DNA from: Portulaca oleracea
Lineage: Eukaryota; Streptophyta; Magnoliopsida; Caryophyllales; Portulacaceae
NCBI GenBank assembly: GCA_029582165.1
Contig: CM055874.1
Coordinates: 45,650,269 to 45,714,268, forward strand
Length of the DNA stretch: 64,000 bases
Direction: 5' to 3'
Part shown: positions 1 to 12,300 of the stretch, one piece after another
Position numbering within the stretch: the stretch's first letter is position 1
Layout of the letters: every line of letters starts with the position of its first letter
The notes under the pieces: model-generated
What the model saw: only the letters and a program-made list of their open reading frames with translations
Database searches by the model: none
Told to the model about the DNA's origin: nothing
Position numbers and translations under genes: made by a program

Positions 1-924
1 TATTTGATTAACTCTAAATTAAGTTTAAATTGTACTCTCCCTCTTCATTTCTTGCATTGGCTTTTCTAGATGAATTTGGTATAAGTTCAGAGGGAGAGCG
101 AGAGATTATGATCAAATCCAATGGGATTGGAGAAGAGGGAGATTACTGCTTAATTAATTAATTATGTATAGGGTAAGTATTGATTAATTAACCGTAAATT
201 AATTTAAGCTGTACTCCCCTTCTTCCATTAGGCTTTCTTGATGAAGTTAGTATGTACCCAAATATACATATAAAGTGTGTGCATGCATATGCTGCAACTA
301 TTTATGAATCTACAAAGAAGTACGAAATTATCTTATGGTTTAACTTGCTAGTAACTTAATCTCTTCTTCAGGAATGCTATTGAATTCTGCAACCAACGAG
401 TCAGGTATTTCTTTTTTGCTTCCCTTCATTCTATTTCCAGTGAATTTACATTACACAGTTATTAAAATCTGATCCAGATCAACCATGGTACAACTTTATG
501 ATTCAGAAACCCTGCATCCACCCAATTCTCATTAAACTCTTAAAATTAATTGAATTAGAATCTTATGATTTTGATTTAAGACTGAAATATAATTTAAGGT
601 GTTGCTTCATTTATAGTAAATATTTTTTAAGATTTTCAATATTATGGATTTTTTTTGCTATTTACCTAATGTACTCGGATCATTTACCTAATGTATAGAA
701 TCTTTGTTAAGATTTTAACTAATACAGACTTCTTTTTGCTATTGTCTAATGTACTCGAATTTTTAGATCCTCGATTCGATTCAAGTTCGATTTTAACAGC
801 CCCATATATCTTAACAACTCTAATTACGAGTTTTCTCCGCTCGGAAGGTATGTAAATTTGTACATAATTTTAATCTATGCAATGCTCTACACTCGCACAA
901 TATTCGAACCAAGTAGATGTGTAC
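1..924. other. left-edge intergenic sequence with imperfect duplication
   Basis: No gene can be supported. Bases about 4-82 and 181-254 are diverged direct copies of each other: both run from TTGATTAA through a TGTACTC pyrimidine-rich stretch to a GATGAA.TT.GTAT end. At 371-405 an acceptor-like CTTCTTCAG and a donor-like CAG/GTATTT bracket 34 bases that could be a tiny exon. A second acceptor-like site lies at about 458. This could be the 3' part of a gene starting outside the window, but the translated piece matches nothing I recognise. Confidence 0.4.
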
Positions 925-2689
925 TGGGCTGTTTGCATTTTGGACCCTGAAATATAAGGTGATTAATTTTCTGAACCCTTGGTTTTCAATGTTAATTTTT
1001 TGGACCCTAAAATTTGTAGGCTGAATAAAAAATTACCTTAAAGTTTATGGGCTGAAATAAAAAAGGCCCATGTCCCGTTCTTTTTTTCTTCCCATGTTTG
1101 AATTTCTCTCCCGATTGGCGCCAAACTTTAGGACTAAGGTTAAAACTGATATTGGAGTTATAATACACCTCTCTTATTTATGTCGGAACTACTTAGACCT
1201 TTAAGTATCTTTGGGAGTAGCCCAAAACATACTTTAGGTGCAAGGATCAAATACGGATCAATTACAAAGGGGATGATACGTAAGATGACCATCACAAAGT
1301 GTATTATAGTTTCAACATTAGTTTTAACCTTTTCCCTAAAGTTTGTTACCAATCAGTATTTAATACATTTTAACAATTAGGCTATGTTTGATGAAATTAG
1401 CTTGTTAGAGACCACAAAATATTTTGTATGTGATAGATAAGATGAAAAGAAGTGAGTAAGGGTAAAACTAATATTGAAGATATAATACACTTTATAAAGG
1501 TCATCTTACCAATCAATCCATTTGTAATTGATCCATATTAAACCCTTGGACCTAAAGTACGTTTTTGGGCTACTCCCAAGGGTACTTAGGGATCTAAGTA
1601 GCTCCGACATGAATAAGAGAGGTATATTATAGTTTCAATATCAGTTTCAATCATCGTCCTGAGTTTTTACGCCAATCGAGAAAGAAATTCAAACATGGGG
1701 AAAAAAAAGAAAAAAACGTACATGGACCCTTTTTCAGCCTACAAACTTTAAGGTCATTTTTGTTCAACCCATAAACTTTAGTGTCCAAAAAGTTAACCAT
1801 GAAAATCAAATGTCCAGAAAATTAATTACCCTATACTTTACTCTTACCCATTCATAGGTCCAGATCAGTATTGTTTGGTTCTGAAAGTTTGTTGCCAAAC
1901 AATATTACCCTTACCCGTTCACAGTGGTGGATCTAGCTCATCGTATCAGGGGTGCCAATACATTAATATGCTTACTTGAAAAACATATTATCCATAATTT
2001 TTAACTTAAATAATACTAATTTTTTTTTTGAACTAAGGGTCCAAGGCCACCCCTGACATACCTACAGATACGCCCATGCCGGTTCAACAAATACGCATTG
2101 TTTGGTTTGAAATATTTTATGGTCTTTAACTGGTGAATTGCTGAATGAGTAAGGGTATTGTTTAGTTCTGAAAGTTTGTTGCCAATCAGTATTTAACAAG
2201 TTTTAATAATTAGGTTATATTTGGTGAAATTAGCTTGTTAGAAATTATAAAATATTTCATAAGTGATAGATAAGATGGAAAGAAGCGAGTAAGTTTAAAA
2301 CTAATATTGAAACCATAATACACTTTATAAAGGTCTATTTATAATTTATCCGTATTCAACTCTTGAACTTAAAGTACGTTTTAGGCTACATCCAAGGGCA
2401 CTTAAAGGTCTAAGAAACTCTAACATGAATAAGAAAGATATATTATAGTTTCAATATTAGTTTTAATCTTTGTCGTGATTTTTAACGCCAATCGGGAAAT
2501 TAAAAAATTCAAGCATGGGAAAGAAAAAACCAATGTACACAAGTCTTTTTTCAGCCCGCAAATTAAGCTTTAAGGTCATTTTTTTTATTTCCGCCTACAA
2601 ATTTTAGAATCCAAAAGGTTAACATTAAAAATCAAGGGTTCAAAAAATTAATCACCCTATATTTCTGAGTCTAAAATACAAACAACCCA
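925..2689. mobile_element. Mutator-like non-autonomous element with long terminal inverted repeats
   Basis: The left end (TGGGCTGTTTGCATTTTGG) and the reverse complement of the right end (TGGGTTGTTTGTATTTTAG) match, and the match continues for more than 300 bp with modest divergence. The flanks carry an 8-bp near-duplication, ATGTGTAC at 917-924 and ATGTATAC at 2690-2697. Long inverted repeats with an 8-9 bp duplication point to the Mutator superfamily, although hAT also makes 8-bp duplications. No transposase is encoded. The interior holds an extra copy of the right arm (see the next entry) and a small GGTGGATCTAG repeat near 1921-2080. Confidence 0.75.
1378..2689. repeat. internal direct duplication of the right arm inside the Mutator-like element
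   Basis: The block starting at 1378 (ATTAGGCTATGTTTGATG) and running to about 1860 is repeated in the same orientation from about 2210 to 2680. Both copies pass through the same landmarks in order: GATAGATAAGATG, TATAATACACTTTATAAAGG, AACGCCAATCG or ACGCCAATCG, and the final AATTA.CCCTATA. The element therefore has one left arm and two right arms. Unequal recombination or nested insertion of a sister copy would both give this. Confidence 0.7.
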
Positions 2690-2697
2690 ATGTATAC

Positions 2698-3660
2698 TTG
2701 CTAGCTTATGTCTCCATCAATTCATTGAATCTTTGGAAAGATAGGAACAACTCACCCATCCATGGTTTTAAAACTCATCATACTAGTACAAAAGTGACCT
2801 TCTACAACACCGTCACTTCTGAAGTCATTGAGATATATAATACTCTGAATATTGAATTGGGACTTGGGGATATAAAAACAAGTACTACAGCGGCAAATTT
2901 GACAGTGACATAATACTGTGTTGGCAGAGAACGAGAAAAGCAGTCCACCAACAAGTATGAATATGGACGTGAGAATAACTTAAACTCATATTCGACACAC
3001 ATAAACAAGATTCTCAACAGTTTTTTCCTTTTTTTGCTTGGTTATAATATATTTAAATTATTAAAATATGAGCTTACCATCAGTAAACTAATATGAAAAG
3101 TCTAACTTTTAACTTTCCTTATTCAATAAGTATAATTTATGCTCACCACCATTGCGAACGTTACTCTAAAACCAAATATTGAACTAATTAATCCTTTTCC
3201 GTTATTTTTCAAGCCATGCATGAAACCCTTGTTTAATTAGCTCAATTTTGAAATATCATCCATGTAGACAAAAGAAATTATATATGAGATATTATCAATT
3301 ATCATCAGAAGGTTGAACATATTTAGGTAAAATGTACCTGTGACAAACGTTCCTCTTAGAAGTTCCTCATGTCCCAAGTGCAACACGTACTTGATATAAA
3401 ACTAAGATACCCATATACATATATAGCTTCATTATTTACATCCACCCCCTCCACCTAAAGCAACCTCAAACTTCGTAATTAACTTCATGACTAACTACGA
3501 CGCATATTAACCAAGATGAGCAGCAAGAAACACACATATGTAGTTGATATTCCATCCTATTAGTAAGGCCTATAACAACAAAAACCAGACCTGATCTTAA
3601 GCAGTAAACGAACATCAGGTCTGATGTTAACCAGCAAACAAAGAGCTAGTTTGAAGCACG
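2698..3660. other. intergenic sequence downstream of OBAP
   Basis: AT-rich sequence between the Mutator-like element and the OBAP stop codon. The part nearest 3660 should contain the OBAP 3' UTR, but no poly(A) signal can be picked with confidence. Short open frames here (2698-3017) show no recognisable protein features. Confidence 0.4.
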
Positions 3661-3662
3661 CA

Positions 3663-5994
3663 TTAGACGAAGACTCTAGGTGGTGCATGAGCTCCGGCGC
3701 CAGGGTGGCAATCGACTTCCCTGAGGTGTGTCCTGAGGCCTTTCCCCTCGGCATTCGCCAACGGATGGATCCCATGCTCCAGTCCCTTGATGCTTTCCCT
3801 AAGCTTCCTCTCCTTGTCAAAGTTCACATTGTACCTCTTCTCCACATCTATACATTCACCCAATCAACAACCACAAAACTAACCTAAATAAGGAAGATCA
3901 CTACTAAAAATATGCGTATTACTGACCATTTTTTCCAACCAATTTAAAATAATTGAAAAAACCAACTATTTTAGCAACTATTTCATATTTTCTATTTTTT
4001 CAACTATTATTTCTAATTTTAAAAGGGAAAATTGGTTGAAAATTCGAAGAAATTTTTTCTACCAATCTTTTTACAACTGTCAAAATTGGTTGAAAAACGG
4101 TTAGTAATCCAACCATTTTTCCAATCATTTTCAAACAGTAGGAAAAAAATGCTAGAAAAAAATTTCACCATTTTAGTAGCGAAAGTGACCAAAATTTCCA
4201 ACCCTTTTTCCCACATAAAATTTCTCAAAAATAGTTAAAATATAAAATAGTTGCTAAAATAGTTGATATTTTCAACCATTTTAAATTGATTAAAAAAATA
4301 TAGTCGATAATACGCATATTTTTAACCGAAAATGATAAACATCTTGGACGCAAGATTAACCATCTTGCATTATTTCAAATCATTAATAAAGTTAAATGTA
4401 AGTATATTTGAATCATTATAAAGGTATGTTCCATTATTTTCAGGGTTACTATAACTTATAAATAATTTAAAATTAATTATTTATTTATATTTATTTCATA
4501 AATATAAAACTATGTATAAAATGTACAATATCTACTATAAATGATGAAATTAAGCTATTATTATTTTTTTGACCATGCTAATAAGTATTATACTATTATA
4601 ATTGATAAATATATATAATTATTAGAAAAAATATTAATAAAAGTTATAAAAATATGAAATATGAACAATTCAAGATGATTATCATAGTTCAATTTTAGAT
4701 TAAACAAGGTTAGCCGGAGCGATAATGATCCCATACCTTGAGCAAGGTGGGAATAGAGCTGGCCGTCGCGAGTAAGAGCCATCATGACTTGGGGTATACC
4801 CAAGGGGAGGTTATCCCCGCGGTCAACTTGCCAGAAGTGGATGGTCTTGCCGTAAGTCTGTGCGACCTTGGAGAGGTCGTGGCGCTGGACCGGGCCGGGG
4901 ACGGGGCCCGGGAAGAAGAGGACACCGCTCTTGACCTCGTACTCGTGGGAGTGCCAAAACCGCTTCTCCGAGTCAGGGAGAGTCATGAAGAGCTTCTCCG
5001 ACACGATGTACTCGATCCCGATAAGGCGGCCGTCTGCGTCCGGGCTGTCGTAGATCAGGCACTGCCGCATCTCCTCGTTCTGGTGCCCGCAGAAGTGGTG
5101 GGCTTCCAATTGTCGGGTCATGTCGTCCCCATAGAAATGGAACCTGATTAACTCATGAGGACAGATATAGATGTAATTACATGCAAGAGGACAGATATTG
5201 GACCTAAACTAGCCCAATTTAACTCCGTCCCAAAATGTTTGTCTATTGATTAAATTTTGACGGTTAATTACTCACAAATTATAATGAATTAAAATATAAA
5301 ATCACTACCATTAGAAAGTACTTTGCTAAAGATTACAATGACGGTAATTTTATATTGTAATTCATTATAATTTGTGAGGAATCAACGGTCAAAATTTAGT
5401 CAACGGACAAACATTTTAGGACGGAAGTAGTATAAATCCAGGCCAACTTATCGACGGATACAATTTTACAGCCAATTGATATTGATGAATTTAAGACGAA
5501 TCTCAAAAAACACAATAGGTAAAACTTTATTTTTTCAATTTATTACACGAGATCCTCCAAATGGTATAGCACCATATAAAAATTATATCACGGTGGTCAT
5601 TTCAGATATACATGTGCTAGAGTAATCTTGGTTTCGTGACATCAATTTTCAAATATTTTAACAAAAAGCAACACAATATTTTAATAATTATAATTATATT
5701 ATTGGTTATAATGTATTTTCTTGAGGAAATTATTTGTTATGGATTGAGAAAAAACAATAATTTCATGTGATAATTATCATAACAGTAAAGATTTAAAATT
5801 TTGGCATACCCAAAAAGGTTCAAAGCTACATAAACTATTTGTAATTTTTGAGAGAAATAATAGGGTACGTACGCGCATAGGTGCTGGTGGATTTTGTTGA
5901 TGGGACCGAACTTCTGTACGGCGGCGGTGGCAGTCTCTAGCATGGCAGTGCCTGTCTTCGTGGGCTCGCCGGGGACTTCCGGGTGGGTCGACAT
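3663..5994 (-). CDS. OBAP1: oil body-associated protein 1-like (DUF1264)
   Basis: Exons on the minus strand are 5994-5873, 5143-4737 and 3847-3663, with GT-AG introns and phases 2 and 1. They total 714 nt and encode 237 aa, the usual OBAP length. The family associates with seed oil bodies and affects their size and stability; its biochemical activity is unknown. Family hallmarks are an N-terminal block around residues 25-41 ending in KIHQHLCA, the His-rich block [20 protein letters not shown] spanning the first junction, then [29 protein letters not shown] and [15 protein letters not shown]. The last exon has the [11 protein letters not shown] and REVDCHPG motifs typical of the C-terminus. 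There is no signal peptide or clear membrane segment. The exons are markedly more GC-rich than the introns, which carry three small transposons. The start is the only ATG giving the conserved N-terminus. OBAP1 rather than OBAP2 is a similarity judgement. Confidence 0.93.
3899..4326. mobile_element. CACTA-like MITE in OBAP intron 2
   Basis: The left end begins CACTACTAAAAATATGCG. About 100 bp of it recurs in inverted form at about 4215-4320, including ATATGCGTATTA, CAATTTAAAAT and CAACTATTTTAGCAACTATTT. CACTA termini identify the superfamily. The right copy lacks its final TAGTG, probably because the element at 4327-4690 is inserted at that end. It is non-coding. Confidence 0.7.
4327..4690. 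mobile_element. Mutator-like MITE, copy 1, in OBAP intron 2
   Basis: The element begins CGAAAATGATAAACATCTTG and ends with GATTATCATAGTTC. It is a diverged sister of the element at 32411-32799. Shared blocks include AAATGTAAGTATATTT.AATC, CATAAATATAAAACTATGTA and AGTATTATA.T..TATA.TTGATAAATA. Its flanks (ATTTTTAAC and AATTTTAGA) are only loosely similar, so its target duplication is eroded or its ends are a few bases off. Confidence 0.65.
5222..5430. mobile_element. Stowaway-like MITE in OBAP intron 1
   Basis: TA dinucleotides flank a 209-bp element with ends ACTCCGTCCCAAAATGTTTG and CAAACATTTTAGGACGGAAG. The inverted match continues inward (TTTTGACGGTTAATT against AATCAACGGTCAAAA) so the whole element can fold on itself. 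TA target and CTCCGTCC ends are typical of Tc1/mariner-derived Stowaway MITEs. Confidence 0.75.
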
Positions 5995-6142
5995 ACTTTA
6001 TTAAATATTTAATTAATTGACACTCACTGGATCTTTCGTATTTTTCTTCTTTCTTTTTCTTCTATGATATGATACTAATAGAATGAAGTGAAGGGATGAA
6101 GATGAATATTAATAGAGGGTTCCAGAAGAAGGTCGAGAGTAG

Positions 6143-6266
6143 TATATTTTATACAAGATGTCAAATGTCAACACTTGGTTACCATGCAAATGTTACATAT
6201 GGAATTTGATATTATAAAGAGAAGATCAATATATGTGCATGGAGAGATAAAAACGTAAGACGTGGC
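6143..6266 (-). promoter_or_regulatory. candidate OBAP promoter: TATA box, RY and ABRE-type motifs
   Basis: Reading toward OBAP, TATAAAATATA lies at 6153-6143, about 150 bp before the ATG. CATGCA, the RY core bound by B3 seed regulators, occurs at 6183-6188 on the plus strand and at 6241-6236 on the minus strand. ACGTGGC, an ABRE/G-box type core, is at 6260-6266. This cluster fits seed-specific, ABA-linked expression as known for oil-body proteins. The motifs are seen; their use is inferred. Confidence 0.45.
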
Positions 6267-6269
6267 TGC

Positions 6270-7400
6270 TTTAATTTCTGCCTCCTCAGCATGTATTTTA
6301 TGTCTACGATTATCTCGAACAGACAGTACTCCTTGTTAGGTTTGGAACTATACTTGTCTTGCTCTTCAGAATCCCACGCCAGCTTCTTATGAGTTATGAC
6401 TTGGTCGTTCTATACTTTAAAGACATTTTATCATTTTTTAAGTCATTGTGTTAATATATAGGATCGAGTCATATCTGGTTCAATAAGATTTTTGGTCATA
6501 TATGGGATGATTTTTGGATTGGATAAAATGAAATTTGAATACATTGGATTGGATTGGATCGGATTAGATACTTTTTTGGAGAATTGTGTTTTTAAAGAGA
6601 AAAAGTGTATGAGGAATTAAGGTTTAGATTAGATTGGATTGAAAAGAGTTACCAATTCAAAGAATTCAGTAACTTTAACATAGGGCCGAATCGGGTCCTA
6701 ATTTGGCTTCAAATTAACTATTCTTGACATCTTATATTGGGTAAGTTTTTAAGAGATTCCTTTGTCATTTGTTCTTGTGGTAATCTTAATGCCTTAAAAT
6801 ATAAAAAGATGTCATTTTTGGAACAAACAATGCACTAAAACAATATCTGAATTGGAATGATATAATTGTGTTATTTTTATATGAAAATAATAGTTGATGA
6901 ATGAGTAATGTACATATAAATTATGTATTTGATGTTGTTTTACATCACAATTTTGTAGAATATTTTTATTTTATAGGCTGAAAAATATGAGTTCAATTAG
7001 GATGTTTTGGGCCGAATGCAGCTGTTGCCACAAAATGTAGCCTCTCAAGTCTCAGTCAGACGATCTGTTTATTTAAGCTTAGCCCATTTCTTACTAGCAT
7101 AGAAGCCCAAATCATGGCCCACCTTCTTTTTGATGTCCCCATAAATTTTTAGGGTTTACAGTATGAACTAACTGTCAATACTTAATCGGAATACAAAATG
7201 CTTATAGTCTGTTATAGAGATAGAAATAGTGTTATGTCTAAATCTTTTAAAATTCACTAAAAAAATAGGCGACATATTGCGTGTTGTAATAGTTGTTGCA
7301 AAACTCCATTGACTACTCACCTGTTCTTTTTAAGAGGGCTTTTAGGAGGCAATCTATTTGTTAACATTGGATGCTCATATATATACATATATATATATAT
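6270..7400. other. gene-free AT-rich intergenic sequence
   Basis: No coding signal is seen. A short region at about 6518-6660 is enriched in GGATTGGAT-type imperfect repeats. The rest has no clear inverted repeat or known terminus. Confidence 0.4.
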
Positions 7401-7404
7401 ATAG

Positions 7405-7611
7405 GGAATGGATCATATGAGCATGAACTTTATATGAGCATGTGAGCATCAAAGCATTTCTAGCGGACATCAAGTATTATTTTCATGGACATCAAATATG
7501 AATGGTCAACATCAAGTTGGATATTTGATGTCCATGAAAACAATATTTGATGTCCGCTAGAACGCTTTGATCTTCACGCTTCATATAAAAAATCTTTCAG
7601 TGATCGATCCA

Positions 7612-7614
<3 letters not shown>
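7405..7614. mobile_element. palindromic MITE between AT runs
   Basis: The two halves are reverse complements for about 100 bp each. GGAATGGATC at 7405 pairs with GATCCATTC ending at 7614, and the arms share CTAGCGGACATCAA and TTTTCATGGACATCAAATAT. The element sits between an AT run at about 7378-7402 and a longer one at 7615-7677, which suggests a TA or AT target. No protein is encoded and the superfamily is unclear. Confidence 0.65.

Positions 7615-7677
<63 letters not shown>
7615..7677. repeat. (AT)n microsatellite
   Basis: About 31 uninterrupted AT units directly abut the right end of the palindromic element. Confidence 0.97.
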
Positions 7678-7679
<2 letters not shown>

Positions 7680-7680
<1 letters not shown>

Positions 7681-9359
7681 GTTGTCAACTTTTATCTTTT
7701 AATATTAATTATTTACTACTAGAAATGTAATGTTTCATAATTTCTCTAACCTTTTTTATTTTAATTATTTTTAAAAAAAAACTTATACTTATTTAATGAA
7801 AATAAGTTTACATAGTTTCTACTATCTTAATCATTTATTCTGATGTTTAAATATTTTTTTAATTTGCATGTTATTGAAAAAGATTCGAATGTAATTATAT
7901 AGTTACTTGCATTTATTGAAATTTACTAATATAAAAATTACTACTATTATTTATTATGTGTAATTAAAACAATATTAAAAATAAATATAGATTTTAAAAT
8001 CCTTCACTATTATATTGTCTAAATTAATTTTGAAGATAATTTGTACAAAGAAATTACAGAAATAATGAGAGTATAATTATATTGTATAATTTATTCATTA
8101 ATTTTTAATTATTATTTAAATTGATAATTGCTATAAAATAAGTCTGAAAAATAAATCACATATAAATATAAATACTAAAAAAGATTTCAGTATCATGCAT
8201 ACTAAGAGTTAACGAGGAAACATTGCGATAAATGTTGCTAGCAATTCTGGTTTGGACTTCCGAATTCATGGCTTGCAATTGCATATCTTCTTCTCGTACT
8301 AATAATGACGGCAACTGTCTTTTCTTTGGTACAAATATTAATGATGCCAATTTGGTTTTGTTGTATGCAACTTTGCATAATATTCGTTCAAAGTATACTT
8401 CCCAAGTTGACGGGTGTTGACCAATTCAGCCTACAAGCCTCAGTCATTGGCTTATTAGTGCCCAGGGTGTACAGATCCAATTCTCCATGCACAAGTGATA
8501 TAAGACTTGACCCCCATCATTAACAAAAATAAACAATGGAATTAAGAAATTAAAATTGGCATATTTAATCAAATTCATTATCATGTCCAAAAAGTCCCTC
8601 TCTTATTATGGTCCATTTTTTGGATTTTATGTTGCTCTTTTGATTTGGATGGTCCTTCTCCAATTAACCTTTTTCAGAAGTAAAAAATATCGAAACGTTA
8701 ATTAAATTAGGTTTGTGATTTTTGAAGGGGAAAAATAGATGTATTGGATGGTTATCAATCAATTAAGTTGATATTTCACCAAAAAAAATATAATAGATAC
8801 TAATTGTTTGTTTGAAATCTATAATTTATAATTTATAACCTTTAAAAAACATAAATGTCCACTCTGTAGCACAATCTATAGTGATCCCCCACCTTGTCTA
8901 TTTGTCATGTAATCATTTCTTTTTCTATTTTTTCTTTTTTCATTTTGCTTACTTGGGCACAAGGGGCTTCACGCACACACCCATTGCATTTGTGTCATAC
9001 TTTCAATATCTTTTATTTTCATTAGTGACTGCTTATCAAGAATTTTAATTTATTTTCAATTTTTAATTGATTTGAACTGAAGTTTTCCACTCTTCTTTTT
9101 TGTCTAAATTAATAAGTTCATTATATGCTAAAAATTTTGGTTGAAACATAACCAAAATAATATAAAAAGACAACACTTTAGCAATTTGTGGTAGTGTTGT
9201 TTTTTCTTTGTAATTCTTTTTTTATTTTAAAAAAGTTTTTTCCGAGGTATCTATTTTTTATTTTCTTTTTTAGTAATTTTGGTTGAAATTAAAATATAAA
9301 AATCACTGCATCTTAAAGTTTGGAATAAATAACCTAGATTTTTGGATTTATTAGGCAAA
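7680..9359. other. gene-free AT-rich intergenic sequence
   Basis: Long A+T tracts and homopolymers. Overlapping short open frames at 8156-8523 on both strands have no recognisable domain and no splice-supported extension. No promoter or RNA gene is evident. Confidence 0.4.
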
Positions 9360-9364
9360 GTTAT

Positions 9365-12300
9365 TGTAACGCCCCGGAATTTCAATTCTAAACTTAACGG
9401 TCAAAAACAAACGTTGACTAACATTAACAGCGGAAGACTCGTTTTTTTTCGCTACATCGCTGCATCAAGAGATACAAGGCAAGAACAGATACTAACAGAA
9501 CAAACTAAGAACTTCAAGTTTTAACAAACGAAACAACTTCGAATTCTAGAACAACATAAACTCAACATTTACTAAACTTCAAGTCTAAACATAAACTAAA
9601 CTTTATTCTCAGACGGCTAACTCCAACGTCCTCACTTCTATTGCCCGTCCCCATCAAATAATTGATCTTCACCTGAAAACAAAACATTGACAACATGAGG
9701 GGGAAACCTCAATAATGTCTACTCCTAACTGTCAAAACAGTTCAAAAATCATTTCAAACCATTTAGGGGAGGGGAACAAGTCAAACATTTTCACAACTCA
9801 TTTTAACCCAACCCAGCATAACCAGAGTTCAGAAATAACAAACTTATAAACCAATAGTACCAACTTTCAACTCAGAAAACAAAGAAACTCAACAAACTTT
9901 TCAATCTCAGAATCAGACATGAGAAATCAGAAATCAGAAACAGAGTAAACTTTTCCTCAGAAAACAGATTAGAATTTTATTATGCGCGCAGGATTTGCCT
10001 ATCCCGTAATATCGTAACTCGAATCGAGCGGATCTCGGATCCTCGTAATCGAATGGATGGCCATCGAAATGTAATCGATGTGTGCACAATCGTAAATAAT
10101 ATCGACTCGATCTCTTGATAACTCCCTGCAGAACAGATCCCGGTCTAAGGGTCGCACCGCAACCCGCTTATGGTTTCACTTTGATTATTAGTATCTTATG
10201 AATTATCGACGCCGATTTCAAATAAAACCCAACGATTTCCAAAATCGATGAATAAAACTCGAGTTTAAAAGCGCCACGCTTTACTCAACTCGAAACAAAT
10301 CACAGACATCCAAATCGCATCTAACTTTACAGAAAGTCCCCATGCGAGATGCAAGCTTCATAAAACATTAAAATCACAAAACAGATAAAAGGGCATCCCA
10401 AAGGGATTAGGACATAGACATTACTCGCACAACTTCTCTTTACTTCACACTTACACACGGAGCTACTATTTCATTGCGTCTCGCTCGGACCTAGAATTCG
10501 AATAATATTTCTAAAATTACAACTCTACTATATAATAGTTACACACTAATCCTACCATACCCAAACCTTAGCCTTTTATTATAAATTGGTTAACAATGTA
10601 TCGAGCTTAACTTTTAAGAAAACATGAACATCGCAAAAACATTTTCTAAAGGTAAAATAATAAAATCGGAACAACACATTTAAAACCATGACCCGATACT
10701 AGTACTTTAATAATAATAATTTTAATGAGGGTTTTGAAACATAATATTCGTATTACCACATAGCAACCTGAAAACTTTATAAAAACTTTAATACCAAAGT
10801 ATATAAAACTTTAATACTAAGACATATGAACTTGATACTAAAAATGTGAAACTTTTAATACTAATAATATGAACTTTCGGAAACTTTATAATAATCCTAT
10901 TAATACGAAACTTTATAATAATAATAATAATAATAATAGTAATAACTTGAAACTTTAAAATGATAACATGAAACTTTAAAATAAAATCTTGAAACTAATA
11001 ATAATAATAATAATATAAATCTTTAAAATAATATGAAAACTTAATAAAGTCATGGAAACTTTATAATAATACATCAACTTAATATGAACACTTAATAATA
11101 CATGGAACTTAATAATAATAATATGAAACTTACGAAACTTAATAATAATGTTACGAAACTTAAAAATAATAATACGGAATTTAATAACTTATAAAAACTT
11201 AATAATAACATTACGAAACTTAACAATAATTTATAAAACAAAATAATAATAATCATACGACGCTTAATAACAACTTATAAAAACTTAATAATAACCTAAT
11301 AACTTAATATTATTGTCGAAATAAATAATATACTTGATATATAAACATACAAAATAACAAGATATTTACTAATACTTAACATTATTACACTAATATTCAT
11401 GAAATCATAACATGGATATTAACATCAAAATTCCACATAACATATAAACTATGTATATTAACTTATAATCCTACACTAAACACACCCTAATAACCACTTA
11501 TTAAACTAACATGTATTTAGTCAATATTAACAGTAAATATACAAGTTTATTTACTCTAAAACACATTAGTAAACTTAATACATGATTAACTAACCCTTAA
11601 CACATAATACCCATATTAATTTATAGAGAGAGAAAGAGAGAGAGGGCACAAACAATGGGTCCAAGCTAGAAGAGGTGGGGGCCGGGGTGGTGCTCGGGGT
11701 CGGCGGCTGGGTGATCGGCGGTCAAGGCGGCGGGTTCCCTGTGTCGTGGTCGAGGGCAGCAGTAGTAGCTTCTAACTCCGGCCCGGGTTTGTCTCGTTGG
11801 AGTTGGTCGACGCCGGTGGCTGGGGAGGTGTCGTCGATCGTCGGTACTCCTGGTGGTCGACGGGTAGTTGTGAGGCGGCGGCAGGTGGTGCTTGGGGTGG
11901 CTCGTCGTGATGGTGCAAAAAGGGTGGTTCGGGGAAGGACGGAAGTGGTGCAAGGTGGTGTAGCGATGGTCGGAGCTCGGGGTGGCGGAATGGTGGTTCG
12001 GTGGTCGGAAGGTGGTTGGGGCTCGGTGGTGCGTGGTCTTGCGTCGGGCAGCAGCAAAGGGGGGCTGGGGTCGTCGGGCGTATGGCAGCAGCAGTAGTTG
12101 TTTGTAGTAAATAGGAGGAGGAGGAGGGAGGAGAGAGAAAGAGAAAGAAGGAGAGAGAAAGAGAGGTACGGGAGAGAGAAAGAGAGAGGGAGAGGGAGGG
12201 AATAGAATTTAGCCAAGTGGCATTCTCCCATTGGTCAGTACAATTTGTATGCATGGGTAGTGGGGGAAGAAATTGTTTTGCTGCAAACGGTTATCAAACA

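Noticed and set aside
371..560. Tiny exons of a gene entering from the left edge
   Set aside because: Splice-like sites exist, but the short translation matches nothing recognisable and the continuation lies outside the window.
4738..5151. 137-codon open frame on the plus strand
   Set aside because: It is the antisense of OBAP exon 2; the GC-rich coding exon keeps the opposite strand open. The minus-strand protein matches the family across three exons.
8156..8523. Possible small secreted peptide or gene fragment
   Set aside because: Both strands are open but neither shows a signal peptide, cysteine pattern or spliced extension; starts are partly non-ATG.
11666..12254. Overlapping open frames of 95-169 codons
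   Set aside because: They arise from biased composition inside the LTR, overlap each other on both strands and match no domain.
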